Assembly (NCBI GenBank): GCA_902768715.1
Contig: CACXMH010000006.1
Span: 62,001 to 126,000, forward strand
Direction: 5' to 3'
From: Fibrobacter succinogenes
Lineage (GTDB): Bacteria > Fibrobacterota > Fibrobacteria > Fibrobacterales > Fibrobacteraceae
Length of the DNA stretch: 64,000 nt
Shown one piece after another: positions 10,884-18,712 of this stretch; position 1 is the stretch's first letter; each line of letters starts with the position of its first letter. The position numbers and the translations under genes were made by a program. The notes beneath the pieces were generated by a model that saw nothing but the letters and a program-made list of their open reading frames with translations, was not told the origin of the DNA and did not search any database.

Positions 10884-11585
10884 ATGACCAAAAAAATCTA
10901 TTTACTTAGTCTGGGTCTGATGATTTCTTTTTGGGCCTGTTCCGATGACAATGCGAATTCCGGTGAGAATTCGGATGTTCCCGCGATGGCTCTTTTTGAC
11001 GATTTGCCAAATTGTACTGAGAGCAGGGAAGGACTTGAATACATGGTTGAAGAATACAACCTTGTTTATGTCTGTCGCGACGAAATGTGGATTAAGAAAG
11101 ATCAGCCGATATCCTGCTATATGGAGGAGTTGAGGGATGGCAGCGGCTACGCGGTTGTTTGCGGCGACGAATCCATTGGAACCCTGAAAAACGGCAAGGA
11201 TGGCGAAGACGGGGAAGATGGGGAAAATGGTAAGAACGGCCAGCCTGGAAAAAACGGGGCATCATGCACTGCCGAGGAATCAAGGGACGGCTACAAGATA
11301 GTGTGCGATGGTGATTCTCTTGGATTTGTGAAGAATGGTGTTAATGGAACCAATGGCTTATCGGCGTACGAAGTTGCCCTTGCCGTTGGATTTGAGGGAA
11401 CTGAAGAGGATTGGCTTGCGTCTATACGCGGCGCCGATGGCGCCAATGGAACTAACGGTACGAATGGCATTAATGGCACGAACGGAACATCTTGCAATGC
11501 GGTGGCAACAACCAATGGCTACAAGATTGTCTGCGGCGGCGGGCGATTCTGTGGGCGTGGTGCTGAACGGTACCAATGGAACTAA
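10884..11585 (+). CDS. collagen-like repeat lipoprotein, N-terminal part up to a frameshift
   Basis: 233 residues. The signal peptide ends in a lipobox (SFWAC, Cys near 19). The mature region has Cys-containing repeats: NG/DGE-rich collagen-like stretches (GKDGEDGEDGENGKNGQPGK) alternate with a module SCxA...GYKIVCxGDSxGxVxNG. The frame ends abnormally (GGGRFCGRGAERYQWN) because four extra bases (GGGC, 11541-11544) occur relative to the sister repeat; the expected GGDSVGVVLNG continues one frame over, through 12501. Without the insertion the gene would encode one lipoprotein of about 538 residues. The same architecture is intact at 34122-35402. The start has AGAGG a few bases upstream. Confidence 0.7.
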   Translation: MTKKIYLLSLGLMISFWACSDDNANSGENSDVPAMALFDDLPNCTESREGLEYMVEEYNLVYVCRDEMWIKKDQPISCYMEELRDGSGYAVVCGDESIGTLKNGKDGEDGEDGENGKNGQPGKNGASCTAEESRDGYKIVCDGDSLGFVKNGVNGTNGLSAYEVALAVGFEGTEEDWLASIRGADGANGTNGTNGINGTNGTSCNAVATTNGYKIVCGGGRFCGRGAERYQWN

Positions 11586-11660
11586 TGGTACGAATGGCAT
11601 TAATGGCACGAACGGAACATCTTGCAATGCGGTGGCAACAACCAATGGCTACAAGATTGT
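11451..11660 (+). repeat. near-identical 80-base direct repeat in the collagen-like gene
   Basis: 11451-11530 and 11581-11660 are identical except at one base (ACTAACGG versus ACTAATGG). The spacing is 130 bases, that is 126 (42 codons) plus the 4 inserted bases, so the frameshift is visible as a change of period. Confidence 0.9.
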
Positions 11661-12501
11661 ATGTGGAGGTGACTCCGTGGGTGTGGTACTGAACGGGGCC
11701 AACGGAACTAACGGTACGAATGGCACTAATGGAACAGACGGCGTTGTTACGGTGCAGGTCGTTACGACCACAGAAGGGCTGGAATGCGGGACTCGCGAAA
11801 TCGAATCGGGTTTTGTGATTGTCTGTAACGAGGATTCCGTGGCCTTTATCCCGCGTAGCGCCCTGATTTCTTCTAGCAGTTCTGAGACGCAGCCTTCCAG
11901 CAACTCTGTGGAACTGTCTTCTAGTAGTGAACAAGAAGAGGGACAAGTTCCAACATGTTCAATCGATAATATGATTTCTCCCATAGACAGCTTTATTGTG
12001 GTGAGAGCAGAGTCTATAACTGGTTGTGATTCTGATACATGTTCCTACTCTTTGACAAAGGGGGAAACGGCTCTTTCAGTTAGTACAGGCTTCGACTATT
12101 TAACATTTAGAGGAGAACACGATATAGGTACTGTTACTTACACTTTGACCATTTCGAATCATTGGGGAGATGGTAGCTGTTCTTTCGATGTGAATTATGC
12201 TGTGTTTCAGCCTGTGTTTCTGCCGGACACGTCTTCCCAGTACAAACCCTATGAACCAGGGGGTAAGTATGATGTTCATGTGAATTCATTGCCCAATGGT
12301 TCTTCACATTTTAAATGTGCTCTCGACTCCGTTTCACTCCCTGATTCAACATTTATAGGAACTTTTGGAGGTTTTGATCTTGCGATTCCGTCAGGAAACA
12401 CCAATTCCAATGCAATAGCTCTTAGCGAAAGATCTTACTATTTGTTTGTTGTTGATGAGAATGCCCCAGATGGTATAACTTGTGGCTTGAGTATAGAATA
12501 G
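11515..12501 (+). CDS. collagen-like repeat lipoprotein, C-terminal part after the frameshift
   Basis: From the D codon at 11545 onward this frame continues the repeat of the upstream part (GDSVGVVLNG, NGTNGTNGINGTNG, SCNAVATTNGYKIVCGGDSV), then has a short Ser-rich linker (SSSSSETQPSSN...SSSSEQEE, typical of Fibrobacter) and a C-terminal beta-rich region with paired Cys (GCDSDTCSY, GDGSCSFD, FKCALDS, GITCGLSIE). The 11515 ATG is only the nearest in-frame start and has no ribosome site. The segment is best read as the second half of the gene beginning at 10884, either a pseudogene fragment, a phase-variable state or a sequencing error. Confidence 0.6.
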   Translation: MATRLSAAAGDSVGVVLNGTNGTNGTNGINGTNGTSCNAVATTNGYKIVCGGDSVGVVLNGANGTNGTNGTNGTDGVVTVQVVTTTEGLECGTREIESGFVIVCNEDSVAFIPRSALISSSSSETQPSSNSVELSSSSEQEEGQVPTCSIDNMISPIDSFIVVRAESITGCDSDTCSYSLTKGETALSVSTGFDYLTFRGEHDIGTVTYTLTISNHWGDGSCSFDVNYAVFQPVFLPDTSSQYKPYEPGGKYDVHVNSLPNGSSHFKCALDSVSLPDSTFIGTFGGFDLAIPSGNTNSNAIALSERSYYLFVVDENAPDGITCGLSIE

Positions 12502-12502
12502 G

Positions 12503-12528
12503 GGTGATTGGCACATGCCCAAATCACC
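12503..12528. terminator. hairpin between convergent genes
   Basis: GGTGATT and AATCACC form a 7-bp stem enclosing a GGC/GCC inner stem in the 33-base gap between the lipoprotein and transporter stops. No clear U-run follows on either strand, so terminator function is tentative. Confidence 0.35.
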
Positions 12529-12534
12529 GTTCTC

Positions 12535-14217
12535 CTACACCGCCGAAAGCAACAGTATAGCCAGCACCTGCCCGCTTAAAATCCGGAGCAGCATGGTCAG
12601 CGGATAGACGGAGGCGTACCCGATGTTCACCGCTTCGCTGTCGGCCTGGCTGTTGGCAAAGGCTAAAGCCGGTGGGTCCGTGGTAGCACCTGCAAGCACA
12701 CCGCAGAGCGAAAGGTAGTTCACCTTGAAAACCAGGTGTCCCACAGCTGCCATGATGGCGAGCGGGACAAAGGTGATAATGGCGGCAAGTCCCATGTAGT
12801 AGAGCCCGCTTCCGTTCAGCAGCACGTCAAAGAACTTGATGCCTGCATTCAGGCCCACGCAGCTCAAGAAAAGCGTAAGGCCAAATTCACGAAGCATCAG
12901 GTTTGCACTGTTGGCCATGAAAAAGTTCAGCGGTCCGATTTTGCGCTTGCGGCTGAGGAGGATGGCCACAATCAGCGGACCGCCCGCAAGCCCCAGCTTT
13001 AGCGGGGTGGGCATCCCGGGAATGGCGAAGGGAATGCTTCCTACGATGACTCCCAAGAAAATGCCCAAGAAGGCGGGCAGGATTTCCGGGTGGTCCAGGG
13101 CGGTGAGGGAGTTGCCCAGTTTTTTCGCGACGATGTCCAGTCCAGAGGCGGGGCCCACGATTTTCAGCTTGTCGGCAAACTTGATGCGCAAATCCAGACG
13201 GCCCGTAAACTTGAACCCACTCCGGGTCACGCGACTTACGGTCACGCCAAATCGTTCCGCCAGAGCCAGGGATCCGATGGTGCGGCCCAGTATTTTCTTG
13301 TTGGTCACGAGCACGGTCCTCACCTGGATAGGTTCCGTATTCTTGGCGGGAATGGCGGTGATGGGCGTGTCCAGACGCTTGCCGATAATCTTTTCCATGG
13401 CGGCTACGGCCTCGGGCATGCCTACGATGTGCACCTTGTCGCCTTTCTCGATGATGGTCTTTCCGTTGGGGGTAAAGATGTTTTCACCCCTCAAGAGACG
13501 GGTCACCACCACGCCGCTAGAAATCAGGTCCGGGATTTCTTTCAGCATGATTCCGTACAGGTTCTGGTTATCTACCGTAAGGCTGCAGGATTCGATTTCC
13601 TTGCTGGTGGCGGCGATTTCGTCGGCGTAGTCGGTTGCCGCCTTGGCGGGGTCCTGCCGGAACACGAGCCGCACGAGCAGCATTACGAGAATAATCCCGA
13701 TGACGCCGAAGGGGTAGGCCACCGCATACCCTATTCCCGTCAGGGACGTATCTACGCCGGCGGCGGCGAATGCGGAATTGGCGGCTCCCAGCGAGGGCGT
13801 GTTGGTCACTGCTCCGCAGAGCATGCCGATAAGCACGGGCACGTTGTCGTGCATGCTGGTAAAGAAGTAAAGGCAGAGGGTCACGATAACGCCCAGCAGC
13901 ACAATTCCCACAGAAAGAATGTTCAGCACCAGCCCGTGCCTACGGATGGAATCCATGAAGCCTGGGCCCACCTGCATGCCGATGGTATAGACGAACAGGA
14001 TAAGGCCGAATTCCTGGATAAAATGGAGTACATTTCCTTCGACGCGGAGCCCCAAGTGCCCAAGCAAGATGCCCACAAAGAGCGCTCCTGCACCGCCAAG
14101 GCTAATGCCCTTGACCTTGATTTTTCCGACCATGAGGCCGACTGCCGCTGTGAGGGCAATCGCCACAACTTGTTGCCCTACCGAGGGCTGGGTGAATAGA
14201 TTGATAAGCCAGGTCAT
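12535..14217 (-). CDS. AspT/YidE/YbjL-type transporter with two RCK_C domains
   Basis: 560 residues in the classic layout of the aspartate:alanine exchanger family: N-terminal membrane block (about 10-190), two TrkA-C/RCK_C regulatory domains in the middle (about 205-370, including NIFTPNGKTIIEKGDKVHIVG) and a second membrane block (about 380-560). The duplicated membrane motifs GAVTNTPSLGAAN and GATTDPPALAFAN are intact. The substrate is unknown; YidE and YbjL relatives are uncharacterised and AspT exchanges aspartate for alanine. It stands alone, convergent with the lipoprotein gene and downstream of a repeat tract. Confidence 0.88.
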   Translation of the reverse strand: MTWLINLFTQPSVGQQVVAIALTAAVGLMVGKIKVKGISLGGAGALFVGILLGHLGLRVEGNVLHFIQEFGLILFVYTIGMQVGPGFMDSIRRHGLVLNILSVGIVLLGVIVTLCLYFFTSMHDNVPVLIGMLCGAVTNTPSLGAANSAFAAAGVDTSLTGIGYAVAYPFGVIGIILVMLLVRLVFRQDPAKAATDYADEIAATSKEIESCSLTVDNQNLYGIMLKEIPDLISSGVVVTRLLRGENIFTPNGKTIIEKGDKVHIVGMPEAVAAMEKIIGKRLDTPITAIPAKNTEPIQVRTVLVTNKKILGRTIGSLALAERFGVTVSRVTRSGFKFTGRLDLRIKFADKLKIVGPASGLDIVAKKLGNSLTALDHPEILPAFLGIFLGVIVGSIPFAIPGMPTPLKLGLAGGPLIVAILLSRKRKIGPLNFFMANSANLMLREFGLTLFLSCVGLNAGIKFFDVLLNGSGLYYMGLAAIITFVPLAIMAAVGHLVFKVNYLSLCGVLAGATTDPPALAFANSQADSEAVNIGYASVYPLTMLLRILSGQVLAILLLSAV

Positions 14218-14221
14218 AGTT

Positions 14222-14287
14222 AGGGAATAGGGGTTAGGATCTAGGGGCTAGGTGTTAGGTGATAGGTTGTAGGTATTAGGTAGTAGG
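14222..14287 (+). repeat. degenerate TAGG/TTAGG tandem tract
   Basis: About nine imperfect units (GGGGTTAGG, ATCTAGGGGC, TAGGTGTTAGG, TGATAGGTTG, TAGGTATTAGG...) follow the transporter start. The same word set occurs after exbD and after the 23938 gene. Confidence 0.75.
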
Positions 14288-14300
14288 GCTGCGGGTCACA

Positions 14301-14340
14301 AGAAGTGTCATCCTGAGCGACGAAGTTGCGAAGGATCCAG
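14301..14340 (+). repeat. GTCATCCT...AGGATC hairpin repeat, copy 2
   Basis: ATCCT (14310-14314) pairs with AGGAT (14332-14336) and GCGAC with GTTGC inside. It is preceded by CAAGAAGT as in copies 3 and 4. Confidence 0.7.
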
Positions 14341-14383
14341 TTCGGAAAAATAGCAACTGGGAACTAGTCACGAAGGGTTACCG

Positions 14384-14950
14384 CTATTTCTTGATGCAGC
14401 GGACAGAGGCGAAAATGTTCTTGTTGAAGTGTTCGTAGGCGATTCCGGAGTCGGTAATGCGGACAAGGTAAGCCCTGGAATCGTCATAGCTGTCGCTTGT
14501 CCAGAAGCTGGCGCTTACGCCCTTGTCGGCGAAGTTTCCGTCGTAGTACTTGAATCCGGCGAAGAGGGCGCTAAAACCGTTGGCGTCTTTGAGTGCGGCG
14601 GGCTCGCTTGTGCCGAAGGCCGCCTTGAAGTCTTCTACGGTGGGGAGCGCCCAGCCTGTGGGGCATACGTTACCCGTTGCAGAGGCGAAGGTGTACAGGC
14701 GTCCGTCCGTATTGCAGTTGTCGTGGTTGTTGGCGTAGCACACGCTTGAATCCGGAGTAAACACGTCCAGGTTTTCGGCCATCCAGGTCTTTCTGCCCAG
14801 AGTTGCGGTCTTGTAGGTCTTTTCGGGGCAGGCGAGGGTGTGGTCGGCCTCGTTGTAGGCGCAGTCCCGGTTGTCGTTGCAGGCGGTAAAGGCGAAGGCG
14901 GTGAATGCGACGAGGGCTGTGGTGGCAAGTGTTTTAAGAACCGATTTCAT
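14384..14950 (-). CDS. Fibrobacter major paralogous domain (TIGR02145-type) lipoprotein
   Basis: 188 residues from the ATG at 14950, which has AAAGGAG 6 bases upstream; an alternative extension to 15043 lacks support. The lipoprotein signal peptide ends in AFTAC (Cys about 23). The rest is the TIGR02145 domain: KTATLGRKTWMAENLDV, then CYAN...NCNTDGRLYTFASA, CPTGWALPTVEDF, FWTSDSYDDSRAYLVRI and a final SVRCIKK, with the conserved Cys pattern. This is a large paralogous family of unknown function characteristic of Fibrobacter. It is divergent from the LysR gene. Confidence 0.9.
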   Translation of the reverse strand: MKSVLKTLATTALVAFTAFAFTACNDNRDCAYNEADHTLACPEKTYKTATLGRKTWMAENLDVFTPDSSVCYANNHDNCNTDGRLYTFASATGNVCPTGWALPTVEDFKAAFGTSEPAALKDANGFSALFAGFKYYDGNFADKGVSASFWTSDSYDDSRAYLVRITDSGIAYEHFNKNIFASVRCIKK

Positions 14951-15155
14951 GAGAACTCCTTTGAATGTGCCTTGGGGCTTTTTTGTTTTCGGTGACAAAG
15001 ATAAAACATGATTTTGATATTGACTAATAAATAATTTTTTCATTTTTAATCACTTTTTTTGATGATTTTTCTAAAAATCCTTATTTTACCCTTCTGTATC
15101 CTGATTTTATTGTTTATATTTGTGTTATAAAAATTTTTGATGAATTGGAGTTTTT

Positions 15156-16043
15156 ATGGAACTGACCCATATCAAGTACTTTCTGGAAGTGGCACGTACC
15201 GAACACGTGACCCAGAGCGCCAAGAACCTTTGCATTGTGCAGCCTGCGCTGACACATGCCATCCACAAGCTAGAAGACGAACTGGGTGTCAAGCTTTTCA
15301 AGTCCAGCGGCCGTAACATCAAGCTTACCGAAGCGGGAGACTACTTCTACAAAAAGGTGAAGCCCCTTTACGAAGACATCGAAGCCCTGCCCGCCCGCCT
15401 TCGCGCCAAGTCCGACAAGCAGGCCATTACCGTGAGCCTCAAGGTTCTTGCGGCTTCTTCCTTTGTGACCAATGCGGTTATCCAGTACAAGAAAGACGCT
15501 CCGGCGCTCCGTTTCTACCTGGTGCAGAAAGAGGAATCTTCCCTGTACGACATTTCCATCCAGACTTTCGCCAACTATCGTCCGCAGGAAAATCCCGACG
15601 AAGAGGTTTTTGTCTGTTCCGAGAACATCTACCTCGCCGTTCCCAATACGGCGGAATACAAGAAGCGCGACAGTATCTCGCTGCATGAACTGGGCGACAC
15701 CAACTTTATCGGTCTTTACGGCTCCAAGCAACTCCACACCATCTGCGAAGATTACTGCAACCGTATAGGTTTCCAGGCCCACCTGATTTTCGAAAGCGAC
15801 AACGCCCTTATGGTAAAAGACGCCATCGCGGGCGGCCTGGGCGTGGGATTCTGGCCCGAGTTCTCCTGGGGCAAGGTGGACAACCGCAGAATCAAACTCT
15901 TGAAGATTACCGATATCGAATTCAAGCGCGATATCGTGGTGACGCTCCTCCGTGGCAAGCAGGACAATTCCCACATCGAAGGGTTCTACAAGTTCCTGGT
16001 AAACCAGCTGAAGCGTTCTGCCGGCCGCAAGAAAGAGCAGTAA
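15156..16043 (+). CDS. LysR-family transcriptional regulator
   Basis: 295 residues: N-terminal winged helix-turn-helix (residues 1-60; HIKYFLEVARTEHVTQSAKN, then QPALTHAIHKLEDELG and RNIKLTEAG) and a LysR substrate-binding domain (about 88-290). The variant HIKYFLEV with QPALTHAI is a slightly altered but recognisable LysR signature. TTGGAG precedes the ATG by 5-6 bases. It faces the TIGR02145 lipoprotein across a 205-base AT-rich region and is followed after 18 bases by an acyltransferase; either may be its target. Confidence 0.92.
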   Translation: MELTHIKYFLEVARTEHVTQSAKNLCIVQPALTHAIHKLEDELGVKLFKSSGRNIKLTEAGDYFYKKVKPLYEDIEALPARLRAKSDKQAITVSLKVLAASSFVTNAVIQYKKDAPALRFYLVQKEESSLYDISIQTFANYRPQENPDEEVFVCSENIYLAVPNTAEYKKRDSISLHELGDTNFIGLYGSKQLHTICEDYCNRIGFQAHLIFESDNALMVKDAIAGGLGVGFWPEFSWGKVDNRRIKLLKITDIEFKRDIVVTLLRGKQDNSHIEGFYKFLVNQLKRSAGRKKEQ

Positions 16044-16061
16044 TAGCTATCTTTGGCAGCC

Positions 16062-17255
16062 ATGGAAAATAAGTCGACAGATTGTGCGGCAAAGCCAACC
16101 GCTTCCAAGCCCAGCTATTTCCCGGCTATTGACGGACTTAGACTTTTGGCTAGCGTGAACATCGTGATGCTCCACCTGGGCAGTTCCAGCGCATTGGGCT
16201 ACATGCAGGACTGGAAATGGCTTATGCCCATTATCAGCGCTCCTGCCTTTGCGGCAGGGATCTTCTACGTGTTTGCGGGATTCTTGTTTGCAAGCAAGTT
16301 CAGCGATCCGGAACGGCGGATTCCCGTGATTCCCTTCATGTTCGCCCGCATCGCGAAACTCTACCGTCTGCATTTTTTCATGACGCTCTTGATGTTCGTG
16401 GTGCTGGTGTTCAAGTTCAGCGGCTACACCCACCTGCCCGCGCTTTCCGAAATTGGCGACTGTGCTGCGGCGGGCCTTGCCAAGATGACCCACCCCTGGC
16501 GAAGCCTGTTTTTGCACCTTTCACTCACCTGGTCCATTGTACCGGATCTGGGCATGAAATTGAATGAGCCCTCTTGGTCACTGACTAGCTTTTTCATGTG
16601 CTATGCCATTACGCCTTGGTTCAGCCGTTGGCTTTTCCGTCAGAAGTACCGGACGCTTTGGGTGCTGTTCGGCACGCTGTTTATCCCCGGAATTCTCTGG
16701 GCGGTTTTCTTCGGAGCTTCCGACAATCTGTGGTTCAGCGGCTACGAGGCCAAGTACCGTTTCTTCCATATTTTCGCTCCGGTCCGCATTTTTGAATACC
16801 TGTTCGGCATGGTGCTTTTCCGCCTGTACAGCGAAGGCGGCTTTGATTTCCTCAAGAAGAAATTTGCAAGCGGTATTGCCCAGGCGGTGACCCTTGCCGC
16901 CATATACGGGAGCCTGTTCTTGCTTCGGCCCGAATGGAATCCCGGAGTGAACTATTTCTTCCATCATAGCCTCCCGATTCTGCTCTACGGACTGTTCCTG
17001 CTTTCACTCCTGAGTGGCAAGGGATTTGCGGCCAGGTTCTTCTGCATTCCGCTGGTCCGCAAGGTGGGCCGCGCCAGTTTCTACCCCTACTTGATCCACC
17101 TGCCGATTATCACCATCGCCTGGGGCATTTGTAACTTGAACAAGCCCTTGAATACCCTGATCCTGATGGTCTTCATTTATACCGTCAGTACTCTGTACAT
17201 GGAATTCAAAACCTGGCGCCGCAAGCGAGCCAAGGCGAAAGCGGCTGGGAAGTAG
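16062..17255 (+). CDS. membrane acyltransferase family 3 (OafA-like)
   Basis: 397 residues from the ATG at 16062; a TTG at 16053 is possible but adds only three residues. The protein opens with YFPAIDGLRLLASVNIVMLH, the acyltransferase-3 signature containing the motif H, and has about ten membrane segments. Such enzymes O-acylate cell-surface glycans or small molecules from the cytoplasmic membrane. It lies 18 bases behind the LysR gene and ends at a bidirectional terminator. Confidence 0.85.
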   Translation: MENKSTDCAAKPTASKPSYFPAIDGLRLLASVNIVMLHLGSSSALGYMQDWKWLMPIISAPAFAAGIFYVFAGFLFASKFSDPERRIPVIPFMFARIAKLYRLHFFMTLLMFVVLVFKFSGYTHLPALSEIGDCAAAGLAKMTHPWRSLFLHLSLTWSIVPDLGMKLNEPSWSLTSFFMCYAITPWFSRWLFRQKYRTLWVLFGTLFIPGILWAVFFGASDNLWFSGYEAKYRFFHIFAPVRIFEYLFGMVLFRLYSEGGFDFLKKKFASGIAQAVTLAAIYGSLFLLRPEWNPGVNYFFHHSLPILLYGLFLLSLLSGKGFAARFFCIPLVRKVGRASFYPYLIHLPIITIAWGICNLNKPLNTLILMVFIYTVSTLYMEFKTWRRKRAKAKAAGK

Positions 17256-17262
17256 GAATCAG

Positions 17263-17293
17263 AAAAGCCCATGGAGACAATCCATAGGCTTTT
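17263..17293. terminator. bidirectional terminator
   Basis: AAAAGCC/GGCTTTT and ATGGA/TCCAT pair with single-base bulges across the gap between two convergent genes. A-rich and T-rich arms allow use on both strands. Confidence 0.6.
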
Positions 17294-17317
17294 AAAATAT
17301 TAGCGTAAATCGGGTAC

Positions 17318-18352
17318 TTACTGTTTTTTGTTCAGCGTCTCGATTCTTTCCTGAAATTCAGCGACCTTTTCTGCAGACAGGCCCATTTCGCGTAGGACGG
17401 CTATGGAGTCAGCACGTTCTTCCTTGCGCCCCTGGCTGAATCCTTCGGTCTTGCCTTGGGCGAAACCTTCAGTTTTGCCTTGGGCGAACCCTTCGGTCTT
17501 GCCTTGGGCGAACCCTTCGGTCTTGCCTTGGACGAACCCTTCGGTACGACCTTGTACCCTGCCTTCAGAAAAACCGATTTCGTGTTCTGCTTTCAAGTCC
17601 GTCATATTCTTTACCTCGGCATTGAAAAGTTCCTCTACAAAGTTAATCAATTTCACAGAATCGAGCAAGTGCCGGAATGTCTCGTTCTGCATAATCTTTT
17701 CGGGAACGGGTTCTTCCTTAATAATTACCTTGATGGCACGGAGCCACTGTGCCGCTTCGGAATTGTCGTTTGCGGTGACTCCAGCCTTTTCAAGCTCGAA
17801 GAACTTGTCGATTTCAACAAAGATCTTCTGAACTTTAGGGAAGAATTTTTTGCCATGACACATCTCATCGACGTGGTGGATATATTCTGTGGGCTCTTCT
17901 GGGAATATTTCGAAATCAAGAAGTCCAAGAAAATAGATGCGGGGTAGTTCGTATTTTTCGCTGGTGTGCACCTGGTTTTCGATGACGCGAGAGATGTAGT
18001 ATTCTACTCGGTCACGAAAGAAGTCATCCCCCTGCTGTTGCACCTCCACCAGTACCTTTTCACCTGCGTTGGTTGTGCCGATGATGTCGAGGATGCAGTC
18101 CTTTTTGTTAAAGACGCCCGGAAATTCCTGCATTTCCAATGAGATGTCCTTGATGGCGTCGTCGCCCTGCAGACCAAGCATCGCGTTCACTAGCGAGATG
18201 AGAAGCCTATGGTCCTTTTCCTCGGTGAAAACAATCTTAAAGATGCCGTCGCTAAGAATATAGGCGTATTTGTAAAGTTCCTGGTACTTGAGAAGGTTGT
18301 TCTTGTCGATTTCCATTGCTTTGAGCAAGGAATAGTGTTGTGCTCGATTCAT
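17318..18352 (-). CDS. Rpn/PD-(D/E)XK nuclease family putative transposase
   Basis: 344 residues. The N-terminal domain matches the TIGR01784/PDDEXK_2 group: LSDGIFKIVF near 33-42 and nuclease core LDI (Asp89) with VEVQ (Glu103, Gln105), so the D-ExQ active site is present. Relatives are Rpn recombination-promoting nucleases. Residues about 255-305 are five 8-residue repeats of QGKTEGFA, followed by QGRKEERADSIAVL, a tail frequently seen in this family. AGGAG lies 7 bases before the ATG. It has no terminal inverted repeats that I can see, so it is a stand-alone domesticated or cargo gene rather than an insertion sequence. Confidence 0.82.
   Translation of the reverse strand: MNRAQHYSLLKAMEIDKNNLLKYQELYKYAYILSDGIFKIVFTEEKDHRLLISLVNAMLGLQGDDAIKDISLEMQEFPGVFNKKDCILDIIGTTNAGEKVLVEVQQQGDDFFRDRVEYYISRVIENQVHTSEKYELPRIYFLGLLDFEIFPEEPTEYIHHVDEMCHGKKFFPKVQKIFVEIDKFFELEKAGVTANDNSEAAQWLRAIKVIIKEEPVPEKIMQNETFRHLLDSVKLINFVEELFNAEVKNMTDLKAEHEIGFSEGRVQGRTEGFVQGKTEGFAQGKTEGFAQGKTEGFAQGKTEGFSQGRKEERADSIAVLREMGLSAEKVAEFQERIETLNKKQ
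17444..17563 (+). repeat. five 24-base tandem repeats within the nuclease gene
   Basis: Units begin at 17444, 17468, 17492, 17516 and 17540 and each starts with TTCGGT or TTCAGT. They encode QGKTEGFA-like octads on the minus strand. Copies two to four are nearly identical, the last is diverged. Copy-number change would keep the frame. Confidence 0.9.
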
Positions 18353-18678
18353 GGATTGCTCCTGTTTGATTGTTGAGGCGTGTAAACAGGAGAATGTGCC
18401 GAATGAACGCAGAACACCTGTTCACAAACCTGTTTTAAGACAGATTGATGAAGTCCACAAATGTGGACGGTGCTCTACGTTAATCATCATGGGGCCGACC
18501 CCCACAGGGATAGCTGTCTCACGAATTGCCGGTTGTCTTGACCTGCAAAGAGTGGACGATGTCAAGCAGAGAGTTAAACGGCCCGCCCGGAACGAATACG
18601 CTGTCAGCGGGATTGATGCTAAGACAATAACAATATACAAAAAAAGTAGGGGATTGGGTCTAACGAGCCGTAAAATTG
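18353..18678. other. intergenic stretch without a convincing gene
   Basis: About 330 bases between the divergent nuclease and BatA-like genes. It contains a palindrome GTCCACA-AA-TGTGGAC (18453-18468) and a GC-rich middle part unlike an AT-rich promoter region. Short open frames occur on both strands, but none has a ribosome site and consistent coding character. It may be a decayed gene or an unrecognised RNA. Confidence 0.4.
18453..18468. promoter_or_regulatory. perfect 16-base palindrome
   Basis: GTCCACAAATGTGGAC reads as a 7-bp inverted repeat around AA. It may be an operator; no regulator can be named. Confidence 0.3.
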
Positions 18679-18684
18679 TATATT
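18679..18684 (+). promoter_or_regulatory. candidate -10 element of the first BatA-like gene
   Basis: TATATT followed by G, 28 bases before the ATG at 18713, with a GGAG ribosome site in between. Confidence 0.45.
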
Positions 18685-18712
18685 GTGTCCGAAAAGATTT
18701 TTCGGAGTCAAG

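Noticed and set aside
17444-17563. CRISPR-like direct repeats
   Set aside because: Units are contiguous with no spacers and encode an octapeptide repeat in frame with the nuclease gene.
17318-18352. Insertion sequence
   Set aside because: The nuclease-family gene has no terminal inverted repeats or target-site duplication that I can see and ends at a normal bidirectional terminator.
18422-18640. Minus-strand frame with IPVGVGPMMI, faintly like the FolD ending
   Set aside because: FolD has PVPGGVGPMT at this point and none of the upstream FolD motifs occur in any frame; no start signal. Left as unexplained intergenic DNA.
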